Source: JACVRN01 sp036389255 (GTDB taxonomy: Bacteria > Acidobacteriota > Blastocatellia > Pyrinomonadales > Pyrinomonadaceae). Taken from it: a DNA stretch of 64,000 nt. The stretch is from positions 124,001 through 188,000 of the forward strand of contig DASVQI010000029.1 of the NCBI GenBank assembly GCA_036389255.1, in the 5' to 3' direction. Under the pieces are notes generated by a model that was not told the origin of the DNA, searched no databases, and saw only the letters and a list, made by a program, of their open reading frames with translations. Below, one piece after another: positions 40,661 to 52,168 of the stretch; positions within the stretch are counted from its first letter, which is position 1, and each line of letters starts with the position of its first letter. A program made the translations under genes and the position numbers.

Positions 40661-43277
40661 TCAATCGTTGCGCGAGGGTGCGTATGACGCTTGAGGCTAT
40701 GGTCGAGTCGTTGTTGAGTGATGTGCGGAAGGCCGTGCCGTCAAGGCGCAGCACGCGCACGCCCCCGGCTCCGGCTCTGAGCGTAGCGGAGCGCGGCGCA
40801 GGGTCAAGCACGGCCATCTCGCCTATGAAGCCACCGGCCTTTTCCGTGGCGACCAGTCGCTCGCCCGCGCCGTCGCTTTTCAAGACCTGCACTTCGCCCG
40901 CCAGCAGTATGAAGACCTCGTTGCCCGGCTCGCCTTCAAAACAGAGCGCCTCGTTCGGCCCGTATTCATCTTCGCGGCAGGCCCGTGCCAGTTCCGCTAA
41001 CCCTTCCGGCGCGATGGTAAAGAAGATGGGGGCAGAGCGGAGCGCTATCATCTTCTCAATCGTAATCAACCCCGCGTGCGGATGGCCTTCGCCTTCTCCG
41101 CTCCGGGCGCGGGCCGACAGATGTTGTGCCGTCTCGCGCACCACCTCATGCTCGTCCGTGCTCATGCGCTCAAGCAGCGCGCGGTTGGCCGCGCCCCTCT
41201 CTCCCAGCGCGTATAGAGAGACGGCGCGAACGTACGGGTCTATGCTGCCGGTGCGCGCAATCAGCATGTCCGTCAGCGTGGGAAGCGAAGCTTCGAGCGC
41301 GGCGGTTTCGCGGTAAGCGGTCGCAAGTCGCTCGGCAATGACGGGCGCGACCGACGCGCCCAGCGATTCTATGACGCTCTTGCGCGCGATGTCGTCCGAG
41401 CTTAAAAGCGCGGCTCGCATGGCCTGCCCCTCTTCTTCCTGAAGAGTAAAGCTTAAGCCGCGCATCAGGCGGTCTAGCGCTCGCACGCGCCTGCGGCGCA
41501 GCAGCGCCATAAGGAAATCGTGCGTCGGTGTAGGCTGCAACTCAAGCGCCTGAATTGTCTTGGCCGCGCGCTCAATCGAGCTTATCTCTTCGGCAAGGCG
41601 GGAGGCTATCCCCTGCGAGCCTCCGAGTATCTCGTCCAGCACGGCAGCGTGCTCGTCTCGCGTCACGCGATACTCCGAGCGAAGTTGCGTAATCAGCCTG
41701 TCGTCCGGCGCGCTGTCCGAAGCAAAGACGCCTTCAAGATAATTTCTGAGCGCGTGCTCGTAGGTTTCAAGCTGCAAGCGCTTCTCCGCCGAAATCTGCT
41801 TTGAAGGGTCTGCGAACATCGCGCGCTCTTCTTCCGCGAGCGCCTCCATTACCTTGTCGTGATCCGACTTCTTTATCTGCAACTGGTTGCGCAGCGACTC
41901 CAGAAGCTGCACCTCTTCGCGCGTCACGAAGCCGTTGGCGACCGCCTCGCGCACTGCGTCCTTGTAGATTTCCAGCACCTGCGCGGAGCCCTTCGCGCTC
42001 TCCTTGCTCTTGATGGTGTGTATGATGAACGCCTCGCGCAAGTCCTTCGGCGGCGTGATGTCCGTCCACTCCCAGCGCTTGATGATGTTCTTGGCCAGCG
42101 TCTCTTCGGCAAAGGTCTTCTGCGTGCGGCGTAAGCGTCGAGCCAGAAAGAGAGTCGCCGTCAGAACCACTGTGATGATGAAAAGCTGCGGGACAATCCA
42201 TGGAGCCTTCCAGAGCGTCGGCGCTCCGGCGAAGCTGTAGAAGGTGACAAAGGCCAGAAACGCGGCAATCGAAAACATCACGTGACGCACCCGGTCGTCA
42301 TCCGTCTCCGTGTCGCGTCGCTTGAGCCAAGCGCCCACGTACCTCTCAGCCACCCTGAGCAGGAAATAGGTGGCGAGCGCACACACTGCAAGAGTCAGAA
42401 TCGAAGCCAGAGCGCGCGGCACAACCGGCAGAAAGAAGAAGCCTGCCGTCTGCGCGTTGTGGCCCGGCATGAAGGCCCAGTGAATCATCATGGGCTCGTT
42501 GACCCAGCGAACGCCTTCGGGCGTGCCGAAGTAGTAGCTCCAAGTCCCGGATTGCAGGAAGTAGTAGAAGTAGAAGCCGAAGACCACGCCCGGAAAAGCG
42601 AAGTAGACGAAGCGCTTCGGGTTCGATGCTATCTCTTTCCAGTAGCCGTTCTCTTCGTTGATGTCCGGGCAGAGCTTCTTACAGGCCGTGCATTTGGCGC
42701 ACTGAGAGTTCTGCGTCTCACGCAGCCCGTGCGGCTCCGTGTAAATCTTCTCTATGAAGGAGAGCGGGCAGATGTAGTTGCACCAAGTCTTGCCGGTGTA
42801 GAACGCGCCGAAGATGAGCGCGGCCATTGCTATCAGCACGAAGAAGGCCGCGATTGCATGGCCGTCGCCGTTCGTGGCAATCAGACGAATCCAGAGCGAG
42901 ACGAAGAAGATTACGAAGGCCACGTAGTAGTAGTTGGCCTCCAGCCAAGCAGAAGCCTTCTTCACGCCCGGACGGCGCAGGCGAACGGGAATCTGTGCGA
43001 AGAAGGCCAGAGGGCAGATTCTGCGCCAGCGATGATAGCCGATTAAGACTATGAAGAGCGGAAGCGAAGCGACCACCATAGTCCACACGATGCGCCCCGC
43101 GTAGGGCTGCATCACTTCCAGATGCGCGAAAAGGGGAACGGCCAGAAAGACCACCAGCGCAATCCACTTGAGAATCTCCACCCATAACTCTACGTTTGCC
43201 TCCTCCCGCCGCTTCGAAGCGACGGGCAGCGTCTTTGTAGTAGGAGTCGCGGGTGTTCTAGGTGCAGCTACAGCCAT
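40650..43277 (-). CDS. Membrane Fe-S (NapH/CcoG-like) protein fused to HEAT-like and cyclic-nucleotide-binding domains
   Basis: 875 residues from ATG 43277; a TTG 11 codons upstream lies in a repeat. The N-terminal half has about eight membrane segments and Cys motifs of polyferredoxin-type proteins: RRICPLAFF, TWCNYICPLSF and a 4Fe-4S signature QCAKCTACKKLCPD. A soluble helical region with EF-hand-like blocks (about 410-560) and HEAT-like repeats (about 600-720) follows. The C-terminus is a cNMP-binding domain with FEGEPGNEVFILLAGEVQVL and the phosphate cassette FIGEMAVLDPAPRSATLRA, apparently intact. I know no characterised protein with this order. It pairs with a monoheme cytochrome gene upstream and may be a nucleotide-gated electron-transfer device. 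Confidence 0.85.
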   Translation of the reverse strand: MAVAAPRTPATPTTKTLPVASKRREEANVELWVEILKWIALVVFLAVPLFAHLEVMQPYAGRIVWTMVVASLPLFIVLIGYHRWRRICPLAFFAQIPVRLRRPGVKKASAWLEANYYYVAFVIFFVSLWIRLIATNGDGHAIAAFFVLIAMAALIFGAFYTGKTWCNYICPLSFIEKIYTEPHGLRETQNSQCAKCTACKKLCPDINEENGYWKEIASNPKRFVYFAFPGVVFGFYFYYFLQSGTWSYYFGTPEGVRWVNEPMMIHWAFMPGHNAQTAGFFFLPVVPRALASILTLAVCALATYFLLRVAERYVGAWLKRRDTETDDDRVRHVMFSIAAFLAFVTFYSFAGAPTLWKAPWIVPQLFIITVVLTATLFLARRLRRTQKTFAEETLAKNIIKRWEWTDITPPKDLREAFIIHTIKSKESAKGSAQVLEIYKDAVREAVANGFVTREEVQLLESLRNQLQIKKSDHDKVMEALAEEERAMFADPSKQISAEKRLQLETYEHALRNYLEGVFASDSAPDDRLITQLRSEYRVTRDEHAAVLDEILGGSQGIASRLAEEISSIERAAKTIQALELQPTPTHDFLMALLRRRRVRALDRLMRGLSFTLQEEEGQAMRAALLSSDDIARKSVIESLGASVAPVIAERLATAYRETAALEASLPTLTDMLIARTGSIDPYVRAVSLYALGERGAANRALLERMSTDEHEVVRETAQHLSARARSGEGEGHPHAGLITIEKMIALRSAPIFFTIAPEGLAELARACREDEYGPNEALCFEGEPGNEVFILLAGEVQVLKSDGAGERLVATEKAGGFIGEMAVLDPAPRSATLRAGAGGVRVLRLDGTAFRTSLNNDSTIASSVIRTLAQRLRQK

Positions 43278-43280
43278 GAT

Positions 43281-43361
43281 AAAAAGTAATCGGCAGTCAG
43301 TCGCCGGCAACCAGTAAAAGACGGAAAGCTTATTACTGATTGCTGATGACCGACTCTTTTT
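43281..43361. repeat. Heptamer-repeat hairpin (GCAATCA-like family)
   Basis: Units such as AGTAATC, GGCAGTC and GGCAACC on the left (43281-43316) oppose ACTGATT, GCTGATG and ACCGACT on the right (43334-43356), pairing imperfectly. It fills the 84-bp gap between the cytochrome and the Fe-S/cNMP gene and ends in a T-run against the cytochrome stop. Confidence 0.65.
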
Positions 43362-45185
43362 TCAGCTTCTCCCGACGCGCGTGTTGTGCGGCCAGTTCTG
43401 TGAGAGCGGTGAATCTATGTTGACGTTGACCTTCAGGTAATCGCGCATGACGCCCTTGAGATTGCCGACCTGCTCCTCTTCGTTGCGGCGAAAGAACTCG
43501 CTGCGCTCTTCGTCCGGCGTCAGCACAAAGAAGAGGCGCGGGATGTCGTTCGTCGTTCCGAAGTTCGGCCCGGCCTTCGGGTCACGAACAGCCTGATTCA
43601 GATAGTCGCCTTCATCGAAGTTGCGTACGTGGCATTGTATGCAGGTCATGCCGCGCTCTTCGAAGATGCGCCGGCGCGGGTCTTTCAAAGAAGTCTCCCG
43701 CACCATGAAGCGCTCCTTGAAGGGACGCGAGAAGGAGGAGGCGTCAATGATGGCCGCGCCCGGCGGGGAAGTCTGCTCGTCCGGAATAGCCACGTTGCCG
43801 TGGTCGTCCGCGTCAATCAGCTTGTCCCAGCCCGCGACGTACTCGGCGCTCTTCGGATTAAAGCGCGGTGCTGGGACAGGCACATAAGCAGTCCCCTGCG
43901 GATTCGGCCCTACGCTCGTGGCAAAGCCGTCAATCGGCATGTTGGCAAAGGCCAGCACCTTCTTGCCGTTTCTCTCCACGGGGATGACCTTCATCACGCC
44001 CAGCGCCCAGCCGTTGCCGCGCAGGTAGTTGCCCTTCGCGTCCAGCAGGTCATCGCCGCCAAGCCTTGCGTTGTGCGGAAGCGCGGCAAAGTTCGCCTGC
44101 ATCTTAGGGTCTGCGGGGTCGCTATAAGTAACAATCTTCGTGATGAACTGCGCCAGCGCCTCGCCGTAGACGCGCTTGTCCTTTGCCATGCCGGGCTTCA
44201 AGTCCGCCCCGTCGAAGAACGATTCGTAGAAGAGGCGCGCGAACGTCTCGTTGTTCTTCTGTCTATCCTCGTCAGGGCGTCCGGGGTCTTTGCCGCGAAT
44301 AATACGCATGCGCGGCATAAGGTAGACGGGCTCCGCCGCAGCCTCGTTGCGATAGACCAGCCGCAGCTCAAACACCTTCTTATTCATGCGCGGGCGCACC
44401 ATAATCAGCCGCCAGTTCTCCGCATTGAACTGCTTATTGAAGCGCGGGCTGTCCGGGTCAATCTCCTCGTTGCGATGAAGGAGCGCCAGATTCTTCAGCG
44501 AGTCGCGTAAAAGCTGCGCCCCGCTAGTGGGCGCAATATTGTTATCCGGCTTAATCTGCTTAGAAGCCTCTATGGCCGCGATGCGGTCGAACAGTGCCGT
44601 GATGGGCCACTGCGCGTTGGCCGCCTGCAACCTCTCCGGGTCTGTGATGGAGATAAGCGTCTCGACCGCCAGAGGCGCGGGCGGCACAGCCGGAAGCTCC
44701 ACGGGCTGAGGCTCTATAGTGATGGAGAAATTTTTCAGGAGCGTGCGGCGCGGCAGGTTCGTGGCGCGGTCAAACTCCATGATGCGAACGGTGAACATCC
44801 CCACTCTGCCGTCCGATTTCTGCGGCGTCCAGTCAACCGTCAGAGTCTTCTCGTTATACTTGGCCGACGCGGGCTTTTGAACCAGCTCGACTCGAACGTC
44901 GTCCGATTCCTCGTCAATGACGGAGAGGCCGAAAGTAATGCGCTGGCCCACGCCCACGCGCTTGAACCGCACGGGATTAAGCTCCGGCTCAAGGTTCGCG
45001 GGAGGCGCGGTGGTGGTGATGACAGGGGCGCTCTCCGCACTCCCGCTCTTTGAGCTTGCGTTTGTGCCTATAAGGCGCGGAGCCATCATTGTGCCTGCAA
45101 AGAGGGAGAAGACCAGAACACTTGCGAGTTTCAGGCGGCGTGCGGCTAGTGAGCGGGCACGTGGGCGGCTATTACCTTTTCTCAT
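43362..45185 (-). CDS. Exported monoheme cytochrome c-like protein
   Basis: 607 residues. N-terminal Arg-rich stretch then a hydrophobic signal (KLASVLVFSLFAGTMMAPRL). A beta-rich Ig-like domain occupies about 60-165 (VGQRITFGLSVIDEESDDVR). The remainder is a large domain with a single heme c motif CIQCH near residue 515, inside ERGMTCIQCHVRNFDEGDYL. No second CxxCH is seen. GAGG lies 5 nt before the ATG. It is directly upstream of the membrane Fe-S/cNMP protein on the same strand, so a periplasmic electron carrier or heme enzyme working with it is inferred. The family is not one I can name; function unknown. Confidence 0.8.
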   Translation of the reverse strand: MRKGNSRPRARSLAARRLKLASVLVFSLFAGTMMAPRLIGTNASSKSGSAESAPVITTTAPPANLEPELNPVRFKRVGVGQRITFGLSVIDEESDDVRVELVQKPASAKYNEKTLTVDWTPQKSDGRVGMFTVRIMEFDRATNLPRRTLLKNFSITIEPQPVELPAVPPAPLAVETLISITDPERLQAANAQWPITALFDRIAAIEASKQIKPDNNIAPTSGAQLLRDSLKNLALLHRNEEIDPDSPRFNKQFNAENWRLIMVRPRMNKKVFELRLVYRNEAAAEPVYLMPRMRIIRGKDPGRPDEDRQKNNETFARLFYESFFDGADLKPGMAKDKRVYGEALAQFITKIVTYSDPADPKMQANFAALPHNARLGGDDLLDAKGNYLRGNGWALGVMKVIPVERNGKKVLAFANMPIDGFATSVGPNPQGTAYVPVPAPRFNPKSAEYVAGWDKLIDADDHGNVAIPDEQTSPPGAAIIDASSFSRPFKERFMVRETSLKDPRRRIFEERGMTCIQCHVRNFDEGDYLNQAVRDPKAGPNFGTTNDIPRLFFVLTPDEERSEFFRRNEEEQVGNLKGVMRDYLKVNVNIDSPLSQNWPHNTRVGRS

Positions 45186-45355
45186 AAACCTCGACTGACT
45201 TTGTGAAGGCGGAATCTATTCTGCAAGCGCCTGTAGATGATGGCGCACATTCCACCGGAATCGAAGAGACGCTCAGGTTGCCGGGAGACGACAATCTCTT
45301 GAATTAACCATCAGTATATTCAGTCTACGCGGCACAGTTGTCAAGAAGGCAAAAA

Positions 45356-45446
45356 CGGGTGATGGGTGTCAGGGGCCGGGTTTCGGGGAAAGAAAAGCAA
45401 GCTCTCTTTCTTTTACCAAAACCCGGCCCCTGACACCCGTCACCCG
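45356..45446 (-). terminator. Intrinsic terminator of the two-component operon (GGGTGTC heptamer family)
   Basis: A 28-nt arm (45356-45383) and its complement (45419-45446) pair with one mismatch; the arm consists of heptamers like GGGTGTC. On the minus strand it starts 4 nt after the response-regulator stop and is followed by TTTTTGCC, a U-tract. Confidence 0.85.
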
Positions 45447-45450
45447 CTTT

Positions 45451-46869
45451 TCAGTTGCGTCTGTCCAGATTGTAGTCACGAAGGCGGCGGTAGAGAGTTG
45501 AAGGAGAGATGCCAAGGATTTCCGCCGTCTTGCCTCTGTGCCAGCCCGTTTGTTCGAGGGCGGCAAGGATTTGCTGGCGCTCGACTTCTCTCAGGGAAGC
45601 GGGAGTCTGCCCGGCGTCCGCCGCAGGGCTAGCGCCTTCGTTTGTCGAAGGCGGCGCGGCGGTGGTGACCATGACCGGCACGGGGCGAGCGGAGCGTCGA
45701 AGGACTTCCGGCGGAAGCTCGTTCAGAGTGATGCGGTCGTCGTTTGCCAGAAGCTGCGCGCGCTCAAGACAGTTGCGCAGCTGTCGCACGTTGCCGGGCC
45801 AGTCGTAGTTGCGCAGGGCATCCAGCGCCTCTTCCGTCAACTGCGGAGCGTGCGCGCCGCCCAGTTGCTTGAGGATGTGCGACGCCAGCGGCTCGATGTC
45901 TTCGGGCCGCTCCCTGAGCGGCGTGAGCGAAATCTGGAATCCGTTGACGCGGTAGAGAAGGTCTGCGCGGAACGTGCCGTCGTTCACCACCTGTTCAAGG
46001 TTGCGATTCGTGGCGGCGACAATGCGAACGTTGACCTCGACTTTCCGCACGCCGCCCACGCGATAGAAGGTGCGCGTCTCAATCGCTCGCAGCAGCTTCG
46101 ACTGAAGCTGCACGGGCAGCTCCGTTATCTCGTCCAGAAAGAGCGTGCCGCCGTCGGCCAACTCTATCAAGCCCAGCTTGCGATTCTTCGCGCCGGAAAA
46201 CGCGCCCGCCTCGTAGCCGAAAAGCTCCGACTCCAGAAGCGACTCCTGAAAGGCCGCGCAGTTGAGGTCAACGAAGGAGCTTCCCGCGCGGGTAGATAGA
46301 CGATGAATCGCGTGCGCTATTAACTCTTTGCCCGTGCCGGACTCCCCCGTGATGAGGACGGACGCCTCGGAAGGCGCTACGCGCTCAACCAGCCGCATGA
46401 CTTCGCGCATCTGCTCGGAGACGGAAACTATCTCGGGCATGGCCGACTGGCGCGCAAGCTGCTGCCTGAGCCTCTGATTATCAACACGAAGGCGGCGCTT
46501 CTCGGCAGCCTGCTTGACGAGCGCGTCCAACTCCGTGATGCGGTAAGGCTTCGTCAGGTAATCATAAGCGCCGAGCTTCATGGCCTCTATGGCGGTTTCG
46601 ACGGTGGCGTGGCCCGTCAGCATTATTACTTCGGGCGGGTTCGGGCGCTCGTGTATGCGGCGAAGAAGCTCCATGCCGTCCATGCGAGGCATGTTGATGT
46701 CGCATAGAAGAACGTCAACGTTGCCTTCTTCAAGACGGCGCAGGGCAGCCTCGCCATCGGGCGCGACCTGCACACGATGGCCCATGCGTTGAAGCTCTTT
46801 CTGTATGACCAGTCGTAGATTTGCTTCGTCTTCAGCGACGAGAATGCGTGTGGGCTGTAGCTCGCTCAA
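45451..46869 (-). CDS. Sigma-54-dependent NtrC-family response regulator
   Basis: 472 residues. Receiver domain about 8-120 (ILVAEDEANLRLVIQKELQR, phospho-Asp in DVLLCDINMPRMDG, Lys in YLTKPYRI). The AAA+ domain has Walker A GESGTGKELIA and Walker B GGTLFLDEITELP. The sigma-54 contact loop reads GAFSGA instead of the usual GAFTGA. A Fis-type helix-turn-helix lies at 430-470 (LEQTGWHRGKTAEILGISPS). The gene overlaps the kinase stop by 4 nt, forming a cognate pair. It activates sigma-54 promoters after phosphorylation; targets are unknown. Confidence 0.94.
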   Translation of the reverse strand: MSELQPTRILVAEDEANLRLVIQKELQRMGHRVQVAPDGEAALRRLEEGNVDVLLCDINMPRMDGMELLRRIHERPNPPEVIMLTGHATVETAIEAMKLGAYDYLTKPYRITELDALVKQAAEKRRLRVDNQRLRQQLARQSAMPEIVSVSEQMREVMRLVERVAPSEASVLITGESGTGKELIAHAIHRLSTRAGSSFVDLNCAAFQESLLESELFGYEAGAFSGAKNRKLGLIELADGGTLFLDEITELPVQLQSKLLRAIETRTFYRVGGVRKVEVNVRIVAATNRNLEQVVNDGTFRADLLYRVNGFQISLTPLRERPEDIEPLASHILKQLGGAHAPQLTEEALDALRNYDWPGNVRQLRNCLERAQLLANDDRITLNELPPEVLRRSARPVPVMVTTAAPPSTNEGASPAADAGQTPASLREVERQQILAALEQTGWHRGKTAEILGISPSTLYRRLRDYNLDRRN

Positions 46870-48917
46870 GTTCCCTGTTCTCCGTCATGAACTTTAGCGG
46901 CGGGGAGCGAAATCTGAAAAGTCGTGCCGACCCCAACCGTGGATTGGACATCAAGCCGTCCACCGTGCTCCGTTACAATACCATAACAGACGGCCAATCC
47001 AAGCCCCGTGCCGCGCCCGACCTCCTTTGTCGTAAAGAAGGGGTCGAAGATTTTCGTCAGATTCTCGCTCTTGATGCCTACGCCCGTGTCGGACACTTCT
47101 ATCAGCACCTTGCCTTCGCTCTCGCTGGCGGCCAGCGTCAGACGACCTCCGTCAGGCATGGCGTCTATGGCGTTGGTGGCAAGAGCAATCACTGCCTGCT
47201 GCAACTGGCCCTCGTCGCCTAAGACGGGAGAGACGGTTTCGGGCGCTTCTATGTCTATCTCTATCCCCTGCCCGCGCTTCTGATGAGCAACGAGGCGGCC
47301 CGCGCTGGTGATAACGTCGGGGATGTTGACGGGTATGTGCTCGCCCGCTCGCGCCCGGCTGAAATCCAGCAGGCCGTTCGTGATGGTCTTGCAGCGAAAG
47401 GCTTCCGAGCGAATCAGCCCAAGGTACTCGCGCAGGTCTTCCACCTCGCTTGAGCCGTCGAACGCGCCTTCACGCACGCGCGACTCAAGGGCTTCGGCGC
47501 AGGCCGAGATGGTGGCCAGAGGATTGTTTATCTCGTGAACGACCCCGGCAGCGAGGCGGCCCACTGCGGCAAGCTTTTCTGCTCGTGCAATCGCGCGGTT
47601 GGCTTCCACGCGAGCCGTCACATCTTCGCCCACCGTGATGACGTGCGAAACCTCGTCGCCGCGCTCTCGCATAGGAATCTTGCTCACCAGCCAGTGACGC
47701 GTCTCGCCTTCAGTGCTCTTCGTCTCCTGCTCAAGGCGCTCTATCTGTCCCGTCTTGAACGCTTGCTTGAACTCGCTCTCGAGCACCTCCCGGCGCTGGC
47801 GCGTCAGCACGTCGAAGATGTTGCGCCCTATGACCTGACTTCTGGGGATGCCCTGCCCGCCAAGCTCGCGGTTGCGATTCCACGCGACGATGCGATAGTC
47901 CCTGTCAATCGCGTAGAGCGACACGGGCAGGCTGTCAATAATCATCTCCGTGAAGCGGCGCTGCGCCTCGGCCTCGGCCGTGCGCCGCTCCACCTCTCGC
48001 GCCAGATTAAAGGAGGACTCACGCGCCGCTTTGTAAAGCAGAGAAACGTGCGCGGCCAAAGCCGCCTGCTGCGCGGCAGCGTCAACGAGCCGCACCTCCG
48101 TCTCGCCGTAATCCTCACGCTGGTCGAAGCAGACAATCAACGCGCCCTGCGTGATGCCATCAAAGCGAAGAGGCGCTGCGTACTCGACTGCATGAGCGTC
48201 GTCCCGCACGAAAAACCGCTCGCTCTCTTCTATGAGCGCGGAGCGAAACGAGGATTCGGACTCAAGCCACTCTTCAAGCCTCTCCATGTGAATAAGGGAC
48301 GCGCCCTCCGCGCTGCCTTCACGGTCAAAGACGCAGACGACCATGCCGCGCTCGCCCATCTTCAGCACACAGGCGCAGAGAGCCGCGTTCGCGCCCTCGT
48401 AAGTCGCGCCCGCCACTCGTCGCACCACCTGATCCGGCTCATGCGCGGAGAGAAGGCCGCGCCCGAGGTCTGCTAGAAAGCTCAACTCGCGGTTGCTGCC
48501 GAGAAGGTCGCGCTCTCGCTGCGCCGTCTCAAGGTGAGCGCTGACTCTGGTGAGAAGCTCAAGAGGCGTGGAAGGCTTGACTATGTAATCGTCCGCGCCC
48601 GCGGCGAAGGCTTCGACCCTGCGGTTTTCATCATCGGAGGCCGAAAGCATCACTACAGGCAACTGCTTGGTCTTGGCCTGCGCGCGAAGCAGACGGCAGA
48701 GCGCAAGGCCGCTTACGCCCGGCATCTCTACGTCCAGAAGAACAAGGTCGCAGGGCTCTTTGTGCAGCACCCGGAGCGCAGACGGAGCATCCGACGCGGT
48801 CAGAGCGCGATGCCCTGCGGACTCGAAGATGCGACTCAAGCCCTGTCGCACACTGGGCTCGTCATCCACTATCAGAACGGTTGCGCCCGTCTCGTTGGTT
48901 ATGCGTTGAGCAGCCAT
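46866..48917 (-). CDS. Cytoplasmic sensor histidine kinase with N-terminal receiver, GAF and PAS domains
   Basis: 683 residues, no membrane segment. Receiver at about 13-130 (TVLIVDDEPSVRQGLSRIFE, Asp in CDLVLLDVEMPGVSG, Lys in DDYIVKPSTPL). A GAF-like region spans about 150-310 and a PAS domain about 330-450 (SLYAIDRDYRIVAWNRNREL). The H-box is VVHEINNPLATISACAEALE. The ATP domain shows ALATNAIDAMPDGGRLTLAA, VSDTGVGI and GRGTGLGLAVCYGIVTEHGG. It is NtrB-like in its catalytic half, coupled by ATGA overlap to the NtrC-type regulator. The N-terminal receiver suggests input from another kinase. Confidence 0.93.
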   Translation of the reverse strand: MAAQRITNETGATVLIVDDEPSVRQGLSRIFESAGHRALTASDAPSALRVLHKEPCDLVLLDVEMPGVSGLALCRLLRAQAKTKQLPVVMLSASDDENRRVEAFAAGADDYIVKPSTPLELLTRVSAHLETAQRERDLLGSNRELSFLADLGRGLLSAHEPDQVVRRVAGATYEGANAALCACVLKMGERGMVVCVFDREGSAEGASLIHMERLEEWLESESSFRSALIEESERFFVRDDAHAVEYAAPLRFDGITQGALIVCFDQREDYGETEVRLVDAAAQQAALAAHVSLLYKAARESSFNLAREVERRTAEAEAQRRFTEMIIDSLPVSLYAIDRDYRIVAWNRNRELGGQGIPRSQVIGRNIFDVLTRQRREVLESEFKQAFKTGQIERLEQETKSTEGETRHWLVSKIPMRERGDEVSHVITVGEDVTARVEANRAIARAEKLAAVGRLAAGVVHEINNPLATISACAEALESRVREGAFDGSSEVEDLREYLGLIRSEAFRCKTITNGLLDFSRARAGEHIPVNIPDVITSAGRLVAHQKRGQGIEIDIEAPETVSPVLGDEGQLQQAVIALATNAIDAMPDGGRLTLAASESEGKVLIEVSDTGVGIKSENLTKIFDPFFTTKEVGRGTGLGLAVCYGIVTEHGGRLDVQSTVGVGTTFQISLPAAKVHDGEQGT

Positions 48918-48991
48918 GCTTAAAAATCCCGTAAGACGAATTCACGACGAGAGCCCGCTGGAGGCTCAGGCTCTATCCTAACACATCAAAT

Positions 48992-49076
48992 GGGGGATAG
49001 GGATTGGGGGTTAGGAGATAGTAAAGAAAGAATCTCTTTTACTATCTCCTAACCCCCGACCTCTATCGCCCGTCTC
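48992..49076. repeat. Heptamer-repeat hairpin (GGGGGTT/AGGAGAT family)
   Basis: Left units such as GGGGGAT, AGGGATT, GGGGGTT and AGGAGAT (48992-49029) face their complement (49034-49076). About 21 bp around the loop (49006-49027 with 49034-49056) pair almost perfectly. It lies upstream of the kinase gene and directly after the HD-GYP stop, where it may terminate the HD-GYP transcript. Confidence 0.8.
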
Positions 49077-51575
<2,499 letters not shown>

Positions 51576-51638
51576 CTCTATGAGTTTCACTCTTCTCTCT
51601 CTCCGAAGCTCTCTGAAAGTTTGCTCTTGCTGAAGGCC

Positions 51639-51686
51639 CCGGCCGGGGGTAAGGGGCGTAAAGCTTTTGCCCCTACCCTCTGCCGG
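51639..51686. repeat. Heptamer-type hairpin (GGTAAGGGGC family)
   Basis: CCGGCCGGGGGTAAGGGGC (51639-51657) and neighbours face GCCCCTACCCTCTGCCGG (51669-51686), with GTAAAGC/GCTTTTG at the centre. It sits 64 bp upstream of the HD-GYP gene in a 590-bp gap. Confidence 0.6.
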
Positions 51687-51895
51687 TTTTCACCTTCCTT
51701 GCTGTTAAAGCCTGCCGCGTGTTCCCTTATGTTCCCCGCTTGTTCTTCGGTTGATACTCGAAATTCGTATGTGCCTGCCGCCGCAAGTCGCAGCCGGGAG
51801 CAAATCGGCATTGCGACTTACGGCAGGGTTTAGGGCAAGCGAGCGCGTACGCTATACAGGCACTTTCGCGGTACGCACCCATTCAGGGGTGAGAG

Positions 51896-52040
51896 CTTGT
51901 TGAGAAAAGGCGTTACAAGCGCACGATAACTTCCCTTTCTACCGAACCGAGCTTGTGCGGCTTCGGGCTCCGTGCGGTGAGCCCGGGAAGCACATCCCGC
52001 GTGGGCATAGCCTCCGCGCCGCGCCTTCTCAATTAACAAG
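51896..52040 (+). ncRNA. Structured RNA candidate, 6S-RNA-like
   Basis: In a long gene-free gap, CTTGTTGAGAA..GGCG (51896-51912) pairs with CGCCTTCTC..AACAAG (52022-52040), about 15 pairs with two small internal bulges. Inside is a large bubble and an apical stem of GCTTC/GAAGC plus GGGCTC (51965-51970)/GAGCCC (51979-51984). The 3' bubble strand can form a small CCC/GGG hairpin. Closing stem, central bubble and apical stem over 145 nt is the plan of 6S RNA. A TTTAGG-18-TATACA promoter lies at 51829-51858. Strand and identity are uncertain; no conserved primary motif is proven. The rest of the gap (51687-51895, 52041-52168) shows no gene. Confidence 0.4.
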
Positions 52041-52168
52041 ACGCGTGCCGCGAGCCGTGGATGAAAGCGGCTTTAAGATAACTCCTTCTCTGTCGCGCTT
52101 TTAACGGAAAGCTAGCGCACGCCGGCACTTTATGCGGGTTGCCCCGCCAGTCTAACTGACGCGTCATA

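Noticed and set aside
51587..51833. Short ORFs on both strands in the gap upstream of the HD-GYP gene
   Set aside because: They overlap the repeat hairpin, lack ribosome sites and resemble no protein.
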